Below, one piece after another: positions 12,130 through 23,389 of a stretch of DNA of 64,000 nucleotides (positions are counted from its first letter, which is position 1; each line of letters begins with the position of its first letter). The position numbers were made by a program, and so were the translations under genes. The stretch is from Sisyra terminalis. Its lineage: Eukaryota; Arthropoda; Insecta; Neuroptera; Sisyridae. The DNA is taken from NCBI GenBank assembly GCA_958496175.1, contig OY292276.1, positions 15,022,001 to 15,086,000 on the forward strand. Reading direction: 5' to 3'. The notes under the pieces are model-generated. The model was given only the letters and a program-made list of their open reading frames with translations. It ran no database searches and was not told where the DNA came from.

Positions 12130-13145
12130 AGACACAAACTTAAAATATTTATTTAGCATTAAATAATCATAATTTAAGGTCAAAGTTTGATATAGGTTTC
12201 ACCATATTAATTTAAAACCTTACATTATAACCCTACTTTAGTTCAATTTCTCTACACCTAAATCAACATCAACTTTCAAGCTTACGATTGATAATTTTAA
12301 AAAAAAAATTTTTGAAAATTCAAAATCAAAAAGTTCTTGGATTATTGCCACTTTTATATGTTAACAAAAATAAAAATCTAATCCATCTCATATTTTAAGT
12401 CCCAACCAGACTTAAGTACCATTCCATTAAATTATGTTCACACAAAATTAAGCTTTCATTGTGAATCTCAACAAAAGTGACCGAAAAAAGGGCATAAATA
12501 ATTTTTTCCGAAACCATTTTTAATCTCTTTTCCACTTTTGTCACCGTTCTGTTTCCCTCCTTCTCGTCCCATTTAGCTAATTTGAGAAAATTTATGACTG
12601 TTTGCCTTAATAACTGACACCTTTTATTATCCATTGCGGTCATACAATGGCCTTATTTATACTCCATTAGCGCCCATTTTTCCATTCAAAATTGTAAACA
12701 GTAAAAAGAAAAAGTTTAAAAAATCGATTTTTTACTCAAAAAAACTATTTCGGAGAATTTTTTTTTTTGAAAAGTGAATTTTTACTTCCGTAAAAGATGA
12801 AAAATATTTTGTATGATTCATCACTAAATAATATGTTTTCCCACTTTTGAGTTTTGATTTTGTTGATTTATGCGTTTTATAGCTAATAAATTTTAATTAA
12901 GATGAAAACCACGGTCGACGTTGGAAAAAAAAATTATTAAGTATATAAAGTCTGTGCTTGGACATAACAGGAAGCCGACTTCATTATTTATCTAAATAAT
13001 TAGTGAAAAGACGAGTCCGAGCCCATATATGGTACGGCACAGAACCCATAAAAACACGTTATAGTTGAGACCATCACGTCTCTCCCTGAGAATGTCGACC
13101 AAAGAAAAAAAATATATAATTATTACCGCCATAATATAATTTAAT
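12130..13145. other. Gene-free stretch
   Basis: AT-rich DNA with short accidental frames. Positions about 12940-13100 are somewhat more GC-rich but show no exon or RNA signal. Confidence 0.45.
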
Positions 13146-13155
13146 TTTCATAGAC

Positions 13156-13450
13156 CAAACATTTGATCTAGTTGGTCTGGTTAAAATAACAAAACAATGT
13201 CTCCATGGCCAACTTGATATACTTTGGGGGTTTAATCAATTTATTTTTAATTTTACTGACAACCGAAGGGAAAAGTGACGATTTTTTTTCGAGTGTGGTA
13301 GAAAATCACGATTGTTTTTCTCGTGTGAACGCGCAACAATGCAATGCGTCGTACTGTTTAATTTTATTTTATTTAATTTTTTTTCTCTCGAATATAAGTA
13401 ACACGGAGAGCGCAGTTTGGACCACACCCCCTATTGTTTGAGAATCGCTG
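13156..13450. mobile_element. hAT-like MITE with 8-bp target duplication
   Basis: TCATAGAC lies at both 13148-13155 and 13451-13458, immediately outside a 295-bp segment. The right end, read inward on the minus strand, is CAGCGATTCTCAAACAATAG, a classic hAT terminal motif (CAGNGNTTCTCAAAC). The left end (CAAACATTTGATCTAG) is badly eroded. The interior is T-rich and lacks a transposase; the 78-codon frame inside is a by-product. Confidence 0.6.
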
Positions 13451-13459
13451 TCATAGACC

Positions 13460-14630
13460 CTGTCTTCAATTGTATTTTCCAATATAAATAATTACAGAGG
13501 ACGCGAGCTCAGATTTATCCGTCGACCTCCACCCCTTTATTCATTAAACGCTCAGAAGAAAATGAAGATGAAAAAAATGTTCAATAAAAGACCTCAATAA
13601 TGGTAAAGACCCGTGGAGGACTGAACATAAAAAAGACAGTTATAAAAGTAAAGATCTTTTTTTCTTTTATTTCGATTGAGACATTCAGAAATTTGGCGAA
13701 GGACCACCCTTGGCGTTTTGATTGTCCAAAAGGGACGATTTCACGCTTTAAAATTTTTAAAGGTTCACCTATAAGTATATGTTTGCGATCGAAAATCTAA
13801 CGATCATAAGATACTAAAGGATTCAAATTGTAATGGCTCATAATTTTAGGAATTCTCCTATTTAATATCACAATTATACTGAATAAAAATTTTCATAATG
13901 GCATTAAAAATTAGAGAAGAGTTGGCTATGAAGTTTTAGTGAAATGAAGTTAGTAGTAAAAAAAAAATAACTTGAGTTCCCTTCAATAACACTTGATGGC
14001 TTAGAAATTAGAAGAACTTTAATTTTATTTCTGTTTCTGTCGTTTCTGTCTCACCTTTGCCGTTATTATAATATATTGGATTTAAATTGGCAAAGGAGCT
14101 TTCATAGCTTTTATAGCCAATCATCGTCTGTTTCATAGCTATAATTCTTTAAAATCCACCTTAAAATATTTTATGCCTCAATATTTTAGAGTTAAACTTT
14201 TATTGTTGTCTTAAATTTAAATTTGCGTCTGTAAATCAATAATATTTTCAAATAACTGTGAAACTGTAATACTTTATGCTAGACTCGTAAATTAATAAGA
14301 AATGTCCACTTTTAATTAAAACAATTTATTTTCTGTTTAGTCCTAATACAAAATATGAGAACACCAACTTTGGTCTGAATTAATACGCGGACTATTTTAC
14401 TAATCTATATTAATTAAATAATTATGACAAAACAGAACAAAAACAAAAGATAACATAAATCATACTTATATTGTTTGTGTTTAATTTCATTTACTTTTTT
14501 TTCTGATTTAAGCATTTCTTCAGCCACAAAAAATCACGACTTTTAACATTGAGGCTTCAAATTATTTTAGTAGTGTTCTGTTTAGTCATGTTCTATTTTA
14601 TTTGGCAACGGTTAAAGATGTTATAGAGAA
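13460..14630. other. Gene-free stretch
   Basis: No feature recognised. Frames at 13600-13800 and elsewhere are short and without motifs. Confidence 0.45.
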
Positions 14631-14635
14631 ATGTC

Positions 14636-15412
14636 AAAATGCTTTGGTTGAAATGATTTTCGTGAAAAATCAACGATGGTTAACCCATGGTTTTTTTCAC
14701 AAATTTTTTTTTTTTTGAATTCGAAATAGATGTTATTATGTATTTGTTATATTATCGTTTGATACATTGTTACGAACCGGAAACTGTCTTTGATTCGAAA
14801 ATCATCCCTTATATAACAATGTTACAAGCGATTGAACTTTTGACGGATTGATGATTTCTTCTGGAACTTTGATGGTCGAGGCTCAAAAATAAGCATTTTT
14901 TCTTCTGATATTAAACAAATAATTTCCAACCTTCAACTTCAAACTCATCCATTGCATTTATATTATATTATATATTATATATTATATCTTCGTGTTAAAT
15001 AATAACTTATGTAATAGTTATTAAATCAAATAATTTCTTTTTAAATATTGGGTATGTTTCTTCGATATAACAGATTAATAAAATAATTAATAAATCCATT
15101 TTTTTACAAAAACTAAAACTTTGGAAATATAAGCGTTTTAAAAGCTTTAACGAATTGATGAATGTTTTTTTTTTTTTTTTGATTCGTTTAAAGGAAAATA
15201 TTAGGAACCTCTGGTTAAATTTTAAAAACTATCGTTAAATATCGTTATCAGAATCATCGATTTCGTCCCTTAAACGGATTTTGTTTTCGAAAAAATTTAC
15301 GCAGCATGTACGGATGGACTTAAAATACTGGCATTATAAAAAAAAATTGACGATTTTCATGAAAAATCAACGTTGGTTAACCACGGTTTTTTTTTGGGAC
15401 GAAATTTTTTCA
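14636..15412. repeat. Dispersed complex repeat, copy 1
   Basis: This segment shares a long series of words with 48560-49395: CGTTTGATACATTGTTACGA, GATGATTTCTTCTGG, GGCTCAAAAATAAGCA, TATTAAACAAATAATTTCCA, TTCTTCGATATAACAG, GGAACCTCTGGTT, and a second module with CCCTTAAACG, TTTACGCAGCATGTACGG and AAAATCAACG.TGGTTAAC. The order here is module A then module B, with the AACC.ACGGTTTTTTT word at each edge. No protein is encoded; identity between copies is roughly 80%. It may be a non-autonomous transposon or satellite-derived unit. Confidence 0.75.
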
Positions 15413-15749
15413 CTTAATCATTAAAAAGTTATTGCAATTTAAAAACACTTTGATTTCACATGCAATCTTATGAAGATTCGATAATCGAACTGATTAAATT
15501 AATTTTTATTAGCAAAAAAAAAGCTTCCAAGCATCTAAAACTTTCAAAATATGTAGTTTAAACTTTTGAAAACTTATTTTGCATATGTATATATGAATTT
15601 AATACATGGTTTTTATAAAACAATTCAAAAACAGACCGAAAATGTGGTTTTTACTTGATAAATTAGTAAGTGTTTAAGAAGTGTATAATTCTTTCAAAAT
15701 ATTTTCAATAGAAATTTTGGTTAAATCTTTTTCATCTAAATGACGTCTT

Positions 15750-15950
15750 CTAAAGGACGCAAAATTATTAAAATTGCCTAATATTAAACTTTTCAATGAG
15801 TGTCTTTTAAAAAATGCAATGGTTGTAATTTCCAGAAATTCATATTTTAATTATTTCAGATAAGCTATTGATCAGATAAACTCACTTAAAAAATTATGTT
15901 TTGTCGAAAAGTAATTTTACCTAGCATTGAAGTCTCCGTTTGTCGACCTA
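15750..15950. repeat. Dispersed repeat R2, copy 1
   Basis: The words AATGAGTGTCTTTTAAAAAA, AATGGTTGTAATTTC, TTTGTCGAAAAGTAATTTTA and CCTAGCATTGAAGTCTCCGT recur in the same order at 22385-22460 and 23310-23370, where a transposon separates them. A third, inverted piece lies near 27055-27095. Non-coding, family unknown. Confidence 0.7.
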
Positions 15951-15959
15951 TTTATTCGC

Positions 15960-16600
15960 CTCATGGTACGCTATATGACGTAGTTAATGTCAAATACCAA
16001 TTTTTATGTATTTTTGTCTCCGATTATATCTCTATGATATCCTTACATATATTGCTTACGACTCATACTTAAGAAAAAATTGAGTTCAAAATGGAAACTT
16101 GAGGTATCAACTTTATACACCAGCAAGGCTGACTTTAAGAGTTCAAAGCACAGAATTAGCTAATCGATGGATGAGTAATTACAGAGATTCTAAGATTTCC
16201 TCTTCAATAAAAAATATATAAAAAATAGTTATTTCTGAAAAGTTCAAAAACATTTGCTTAAAATGCGTCACAAATTATATCTCAATTCATAGAAATGCCA
16301 CATTCCTAAAAGTATCCAATAGTTTTCTTTTTTCCAAAAATCTTATTTATATTTTGCTTAATCTTGGATTGGAAAATTCCGAAGAATACCAAAACATGAG
16401 TCTATGAGTCTATAACTTGAAAGTTATTTGTTTTTTTTTTATGAATCAGTTATGATTTACAAAAATATACTATCAAATAATTCTATTTTACTTTTCATGA
16501 ATCAACTTGGATCATGGAATCATGGATCGATAAGCCGTGACTAACAGCAATATAAATTTCATAATTATTCATCATTCTGTTTCCTGTAGATTTTTGGTGG
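15960..16600. other. Gene-free stretch
   Basis: AT-rich DNA without a recognised feature. Confidence 0.45.
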
Positions 16601-16876
16601 CGAAATCACTGAAAATCTCTAATGGTGAAGTATCGTATGTAAATGTGAATGAAAGACCCATTGGATGGGTGAAGAGGAAGAGATACCAAGAGTAAAGAGG
16701 TGGCGATCAGAATTTGATCTCGTGAAGGCAGATATAGCACGTGAGCGGATGTCGGATGGCCCCAGGGCCACTACACATCTTGCAGACAATGGACCAACTT
16801 GTGGGAGTGGAGCTATGGCCAGTGCCAAGCCCGCGTCTCTAACCCCTCGTACCCTTGGATACTTGGATAAATAAAA
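16600..16876 (+). other. GC-balanced open segment of unknown origin
   Basis: A plus-strand frame (16665-16874, 69 codons) reads EEEEIPRVKRWRSEFDLVK followed by ADIARERMSDGPRATTHLAD. It stands out from the flanks by high GC and codon-like texture and is followed by an A-rich TAAATAAAAATAT tail. It may be the 3' coding remnant of a retroelement or a retroposed transcript piece. I do not recognise a domain, and the minus strand is also open, so coding is not established. Confidence 0.3.
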
Positions 16877-16879
16877 ATA

Positions 16880-17830
16880 TCAACCATCAATAACTTACAT
16901 TATGACCTGCTCATATGACACAAAACTGCATTAAATAACAAAGTCGAAACGGAAAAAATTGATGGTGAAGAAGAAAAAAATACCATATCAAGTCTTTCAC
17001 TCCGTGTGTGTTCGATTTTATTTCAGTATTTTTTTTTCCACTCTAAAACGATGCTTTTACTTAACAGTACCCCTAAAAGTACACTATGCTTTGGAGGAAT
17101 AAATACTATGCCATCCAAAATTCATTAGGTTCACAGTGAAAATTGGGTTCCGATTTCCCAAATATCAATTAGAAATGTATGCAAATCAAATATACGCCGA
17201 AAAAAGTGAAAATCACGTCAAAAAAGTGTGCTTTAACGCCAGATAACAAAAGGGAACAGCTCTTTTATAATATGTACAGCAAAATATTATATTGGACATC
17301 TATGTACGAAAAAATTGCAATAATGGTTATTTAAGAGCATTAAAACTGAATTCATATCTATAAAAATAAAAAAATGTCGTTTTTCCCAGTGATCTGAGAC
17401 AGATATCTTTGAATATTTATATAGTTAAGAATCATATAAATTTTTTTTTTCTATTTTCTATGTTTTTTAAAATTGTTAAAAGGCAAAAACATGCGTCTGG
17501 AACTTTTACTATTGTAATATTTTATTTCTTTTATTGTATATATATTGTTACTGTAGAGTAGACCAATAAAAAACTTTTTTTATTATCTATAAGATGTACA
17601 ATTATTTTAAATGTGAGCAAATCAGCATCTAAATATTATAATAATTTGGTAAAAAAGTTAGATTTGCAATTTATTCACCAATTTAATAGTCAATTTGAAA
17701 AGGTTTTTCTGAATTACAAATTAAAATTAATAAATTGATATTAAAATTGATATACCTACCAAATTTATCAATTTATAATTAACAAACAATTTGATTTTAC
17801 AAACGTGCAATAATAAATAAACTTTTGTAT
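16880..17830. other. Gene-free AT-rich stretch
   Basis: No recognisable feature. It directly precedes the MULE relic and may contain its unrecognisable 5' part. Confidence 0.4.
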
Positions 17831-17832
17831 AG

Positions 17833-18525
17833 GTAGCAGCACTTTTCGTAGAAAAGTGGAAAAAGACAGTTCCGGAATTTATTAATTATTTCAATGCACT
17901 ACGTAGTTAAATCATATCAAAATTGGTTCGATGGTGTAACATCGGGATATCCAAGTACTAACAATGGGATTAAATCTACCAATTCCATAATTAAAGAAGA
18001 ATACACTTTAAGAGATCGTTTATATGTTTCTCAATTTTTGAATAAATTAAATGATTTACTAATTAAATGGTTTATGAACGGAAAAGCAAAGCTAGTTCCA
18101 GAACAGCAAAGCTACAAAATTTTGTCTATGAAGCCAACATTTACTTTAAAATAATGGACAGAATCGTATCACTGGACATTGCAAAATAAAAAAATAATAT
18201 AAATGGATAATATATACAATGCATGTACTTCAAATTCCAGTTATAAAAGTATAACTTCAGAATTGATAATCAAATATATTATTGAAGACTGGGAAACTTT
18301 TGAAGGTTTTGAACAGAATTTTTATGGCACTTGGGCGATTAATATAGATGCTAATATCAATAAATGTAATAGTACTTGTCCAATATTTCAATTAAAATAT
18401 TAGTGCAAGCATACGTTGGGTTATCTAATCCGTTTAAAAAAAATGAATGTCCCTTAGGAAGCAAAATGTATTCCTTTAGGACAAAAATGTAAATGAGGGC
18501 GCCCATTAAAAGCAACGAAAACATT
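17833..18525 (+). pseudogene. MULE (Mutator-like) transposase, C-terminal relic with SWIM region
   Basis: A first frame (17833-17910) reads FVEKWKKTVPEFINYF. After a frame change near 17890 a single frame runs to about 18525: QNWFDGVTSGYPSTNNGIKS and IIKEEYTLRDRL, then WETFEGF, CPIFQLKY, CKHTLGYLIRLKK and finally EAKCIPLGQK with GRP. These match the end of insect MULE transposases: the STNNxxES-type block after the catalytic core, the SWIM zinc motif (CxCxnCxH), and the PLEAKxIPLGQKRKRGRP tail. In-frame stops occur at 18152, 18200, 18401, 18455 and 18494. The first cysteine of CxC is apparently serine. The DDE catalytic part is not visible, so the copy is dead. Confidence 0.85.
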
Positions 18526-18529
18526 TTTT

Positions 18530-19615
18530 CTTCAATAAATTTACTTATTTGACCTTAAAATCTACGCTACTTGGCATTTTTAATTCTTTTTTGTACATCC
18601 TTATGTTGTCGTTTTTATACTTAATTTATGCGTCTGATCTATCTTGAAGTTAAATGTTTAAATCTGACGTACAAATCACCGATTTGAAAAATTAAATATT
18701 TGGCGTTAATTAACATATTTTAAAGTCCAATTTTATACACTCTATTAGAAATTATAAAATTTTAATTCTATAGAGTTATTATAAACAATGGAATATTGCA
18801 ATTGATATAATTAATTTAACTCTTCATAATGTAAGATTGAGAATACTGTATTCGATGCTAGTGGAATATACCATGGATCATTTAATGTATTTAAATTTTC
18901 GTCTCTTTTATGATTAATTGCTTGTGAACATCTAAGTCATAATTGGTCAATTTTCAATATCGTTGAAAATTCAGTATAGTAGCAGCCTGATATTGATCAC
19001 TAAAAGTGTAAGTCAAATTTCCAAAGATAATATAAACTAATATAAAAATAGCATTACGAAAATAAACTTTCCTTACCAAAGAATTCAACAGAAAATCAAG
19101 AGAATGCTGTTTCAAAAAAGAGAAATATAATTTAAAGACAATAATCGGAAAATAGCAAAAAGAAGTTTGGTTAAAGTTTTAGGAAAGGTAAAATTTTAAT
19201 ATTTATATTTAAAAAGAATGTCATATTGAGACATTGTAAAAAAAATAAAAAAAAATCTTGAATTTAACGAGGAAAACCGCCAAAATTCGGAAGAATTATC
19301 CTTAAGTTTTAATTGCGTAACGTTAGGTATGCGCGTAACTTTGAGTCAAGGGGGAAGTAGAATATGTACAAAAAGTTATTGACTGGAAAAAAAGTTTTTT
19401 CTCAAAAACTTTTATCAACCCTTGAGGTTGTTAATACCTTGACATTGTTTTTAATTTAGGAGTTCAAGCCTCATCTTAAGGGGATCGAGATGTAGCTACG
19501 CTTTTCTTCAACCCCTTATTCCTTATGAACATTTTATAATACTTTAACAGTACAACAAATAAAAATGACTCACATATTTTAATTTAAATTTTTTCAATAA
19601 AAAAATATTGTTCAC
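18530..19615. other. Gene-free AT-rich stretch
   Basis: Nothing recognised between the MULE relic and the tandem duplication. Confidence 0.45.
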
Positions 19616-19621
19616 AGTACG

Positions 19622-20598
19622 CAAATGTTACCAAATCCTTTATAATTTCCTTAAAAAAATCATAAATAAATTTGACCAATGCAAAATATTATTAGTCTTT
19701 TAACTTTCCATAGCTGAAGTTTACTGATTTTATTTTCCTTAATTAAAAGAAAAATGGTTAAAATATTTGAAAAAATTTCAAATTAATCGGTAGAAATATT
19801 AATTTTATAAAGATTATCAAAAGTAACTTAGTAGGTTCTAAATTCATCATGAGATAATGAATGAAATAAATGATCAATAGCATAAAGCAAGTATTTCTAG
19901 GAGACATCTAAATATTCAGCTAATTTCATGATACTAACTATAACAAAATATATTAAATGTTTGCTTTAGAAAATTTGGTAATCAAACGGATTACATTGAT
20001 AAATTAAAGAAAAAAATTGCCAAAAGACTTTACTTTAAATTAGATTATATCCGAAATTTTAATTTTCTTGAAATATCAATAATGTTCAAAATAGATTATG
20101 TCACCTAATCCTTTATCATTTTTTTTAAAGTTCATAGTAAATTTGATCAAAACTAAATATTTTTAGTCACTTAACTTTTCATAGCTGAAATTTAAAAACT
20201 TCATTTTCCTTAATTAAAAGAGGAGTAGTTAAATTTTTGGATAAATTACAAACTTGAAAAAAATATTAGTTTACCAAGGTTGTCAAAAGTAACTAAGTAG
20301 GTTCTAAATTGAACGATGCATTTCCAAAAAAAATTCGGTTTAAATAAAAAAAAGATCATGAGATAATGAGTGAAAGAAATGATCAATAGCATATGATAAT
20401 GCAAGTATTTTTAGGAGACATCTAAATATTCAGCCAATTTCATGATGTTAACAAAAAAAGAAATACTTAATTTTTATTTTAGAAAATTCGGTAACTAAAC
20501 GGATTACATTGATTAGTTGTAGAAAAAATTGCCATAAGACTTGACTTTAAATTAGATAATATTCGATATTTCAATTTTCTTGAAATACAAAGTATGGA
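19622..20598. repeat. Tandem duplication of an approximately 475-505 bp unit
   Basis: Unit 1 (19622-20090) and unit 2 (20095-20598) share collinear words: AATCCTTTAT, CATAGCTGAA, TTCCTTAATTAAAAGA, AAAGTAACT.AGTAGGTTCT, CATGAGATAATGA, GATCAATAGCATA, AGGAGACATCTAAATATTCA, CGGATTACATTGAT and TTTTCTTGAAATA. The offset is 473 bp near the start and 504 bp later because unit 2 has a roughly 30-bp insertion (around 20310-20350). Both are AT-rich and non-coding; identity is about 80%. Confidence 0.85.
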
Positions 20599-20784
20599 TT
20601 TCCATCATTTTCATAATGCGTTGGCTCCAATCAAACCGAATCAGGGCGTTTTAATTTTAATTAAGATAATTTAATAATTGTGTACCAATTTCATAAGGCA
20701 CTATAATTTTAATAAGTTCACCTAATCCAAAGCTTTTTTCTTTGCATGCCGATCAAAAACCGATAATGCGCGGACAATAATTTG

Positions 20785-20813
20785 TGCACGTGTCAGCCGC
20801 ACGTGTGACACGT
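20785..20813. promoter_or_regulatory. Paired CACGTG E-boxes
   Basis: Two palindromic CACGTG hexamers (20787-20792 and 20800-20805) sit 13 bp apart in GCACGTGTCAGCCGCACGTG, followed by GTGACACGT. Such sites bind bHLH factors in general. A regulatory role is inferred from spacing and local composition only. Confidence 0.35.
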
Positions 20814-20996
20814 AAATTGAATATTCCCCCAAGTTGGAAAGGTGGTAATTTGTGTTGTGATATATTTGCGCGCGAATGAATCGACCGATCGATAGGGCGT
20901 CAGGCTTTCCAACCCGAAAAAAAATCAAGTCCATACTCCTATCTATATATAGGAATAATAAAAATACGTTTCGATAGAAAAATACGAGCGAGACAA

Positions 20997-21141
20997 CTTA
21001 TCGACTTATCGATTTATCGATTTATCGGCGACTGATTTATGCGTTTCGATAATCGTTCGTTATGCCGGTGGCGTATTGGTGCATTACGGTTCGTTCATGA
21101 GGGTACGTAGAGGAAAAAATCGACAATCGCTATTATCGATA
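20997..21141. promoter_or_regulatory. TTATCGAY octamer tandem and a TATCGATA site
   Basis: Four copies of TTATCGA[C/T] occur at 20998-21027, and the palindrome TATCGATA, the DREF-element core known from Drosophila, lies at 21134-21141. Together with the E-boxes upstream this looks like a promoter or enhancer block, but no transcript can be assigned. Confidence 0.3.
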
Positions 21142-22374
21142 ACAATTTATTTAAATTAATTTCCTAGAGCCGTCTTTTGGGTTTTCGTTTGACTTGTACA
21201 TGATCTATGAGCTGACAGATCTAAGATCTATGATTTAGAAAGAAAAAAACGGTAGTCAGTTTTAATTGAATTGATCAAACCAAAAAAAAATAGTGTTTAA
21301 TTTTTAGTAGTTAGAAATTGGATCAATATTTTCATTTATTTATTTTTTTAAAAATATTCTTTAAATTTAAGTTTTATGAGCCTTGAATTTTAAATATAAT
21401 GGAATACTTTTTGCTGAATCTGTTTCCCTTTTTATTTTCCTTGTTTAAATTTTTAAGCCCTTACAAAATATGTTTCTTAGAATGGTAAATTTTCCTGGTT
21501 TTCAATATAAACAATGCTTCATTAGAAGAGGCCAATTGCGGAGAGGCGAGTCATGAAGTTTGCTTAGATTAAAGGGTATATGGTGATCGAAGGGTACTAA
21601 CTGGTCGAGATAGTAGCAACAAAAAAACTACAAAGGGGGGGAGGAATCTCACGAGTAAGGAAAATTCACTATAGAGAACACTATTAAAGTTTAGTTCCTA
21701 GACCAACTATAAAAAATAATAGTTATAAAAAAATTATGTAGTTCTGCTGGTACCTAAACACTTTAGAATAAATATTCTCGTCAGTATTTGAACAAATTAG
21801 GCTTTGGCCTATCAACCAACAAAAATCGCTTGAATCTATTTTTTACTGTTACTGCCAGGTCCCTCTATCCCCTGAGCACTCTAAACAAGTACCCAGACCC
21901 TCAAATTAATGGGAGTTTTCTAGTTCCTCCTAGTACCAATCGATAACCGATATTCATTGTAGATTGTAGATTGTAGTACTCCTAGAAATTTAGGTACTCA
22001 TTATATGTGGCAGTAAGTAAATAAATAAAAAATACAGTTGGGTAAACCTTCAATTTTGTTTGTCTTCTGTTAATACATGTCAAAGTCATAAAAATCCCAT
22101 AATTTAAACGCGTCCAGGACTGCCAATAGGTTAAAGGCAGCACTGAATAGTACTAGAAAAGAGCCAGAAGGAATAATTAATTTATATTACACTAAGCTCG
22201 TTTAAAATTTGTATCATTTTAGCCAAAGTATTTTTGATAGTTATTTTGATTGAATCCTTTAAATGTATTAAAAAATTTTCGAATTCCCAAACATAACGCC
22301 CTACAGTCGTTTTATATAACCAATATCTATACCTCAGTTTTTGTTATCTAACAGCTAAAAAATTAGTTATCAAA

Positions 22375-23385
22375 ATCCTTTTTAAATTACCAAAATTACC
22401 TAACATTATACTTCCAATGAGTGTCTATTTAAAAATTCAATGGTTGTAATTTCTATAAATATATGGGTGATTCTTAGATAACTTTGATTTTTCAAACTCA
22501 AAATTTTAAAAAATGAAAAATGCTCTAAAACTTGTGTCCTGGGTACTATTGGTCTTTTATTGTGCTCAGAATTAAGCCTGGAACGTAGTTCTACTACATC
22601 TTCAATAGACAAGAAACTAGAACAAAAATTGAAATTCCAATGCCACGGTACTGACATCTAAATGAAATATTATTACGCGTAAACTTCAGTACCACGGTAC
22701 TGACATGTAATTTAATGACTTACCTTTTTAAAAACAAAACAACTTATTTCTGTCATAACGTAGGGACTAAAGTAAACACACAGCTATGAATAGTACACAA
22801 ATAGTCCTTCTGTAAAATACCACCAGAGCGAGCGAACGAAATCGAATAAAAGATGGCACTTAGGCGGCAAATAATTTGAATTTAAAAATTTGGTAAAATT
22901 TCAGGACATAAGTCAATGATTATTATTTCTTTCTACCAATCAATATTGGGGTTTAATTGCAACATAATTCGATGAAATATACAATAGATTTTAGTTATGA
23001 AAACTCAAATTTAGATTATAAGACGAGTCTTTATAGAAATTTATACATTTAGTTTGAAAAACGAAAATCAGACATGCCACGGTACTGACATTTTGGGTAT
23101 ATTTCTGTAACTTATTTATAGTTTATGAATACTTATGCTTTAATATACAATGTCGAAGGTAAAATACTATCAAATTTATTATATTTATAGTTTTCTGATC
23201 GAAAAAAAGCATGTTGAGTCATAAATAAAGTACTAGACATAAAAAATCACAGCTATCTGAGAATCACCCATATAATTTAATTATTTAAGATAAAATTTTG
23301 CACTTAGATACTTAAAAAATGATATTTTGTCGAAAAGTCATTTTACCTAGCATTGAAATCTCCGTTTGTATTCTTTATCAAAGAA
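22375..23385. repeat. Dispersed repeat R2, copy 2, split by a DNA element
   Basis: The left half (22375-22463) and right half (23271-23385) align end to end with 15750-15950. The interruption is the TIR element at 22464-23270, which dates R2 as older than the insertion. Confidence 0.7.
22464..23270. mobile_element. TIR DNA element with TA (or ATAT) target duplication
   Basis: The ends are TGGGTGATTCTTAGATAACT and, inverted, TGGGTGATTCTCAGATAGCT; the match extends to 29 bp with three mismatches. TA flanks both ends (within ATAT at 22461-22464 and 23270-23273). The 807-bp interior lacks a recognisable transposase and carries three copies of CCACGGTACTGACAT (22643, 22692, 23077). TA duplications suit the Tc1/mariner group or relatives, but the terminal sequence is not one I can assign. 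The empty-site comparison with 15750-15950 supports the borders. Confidence 0.8.
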
Positions 23386-23389
23386 CATA

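Larger units (their letters stand above)
20600..22370. other. Mostly non-coding, with a CpG-rich regulatory-looking block
   Basis: Positions 20720-21180 are less AT-rich and hold E-boxes, TATCGA repeats and a DRE-like site (annotated separately). The rest (21200-22370) shows no gene. A short ATTGTAG tandem (about 21956-21976) and a TAAA-rich run near 22018-22030 are the only structure seen. Confidence 0.4.
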
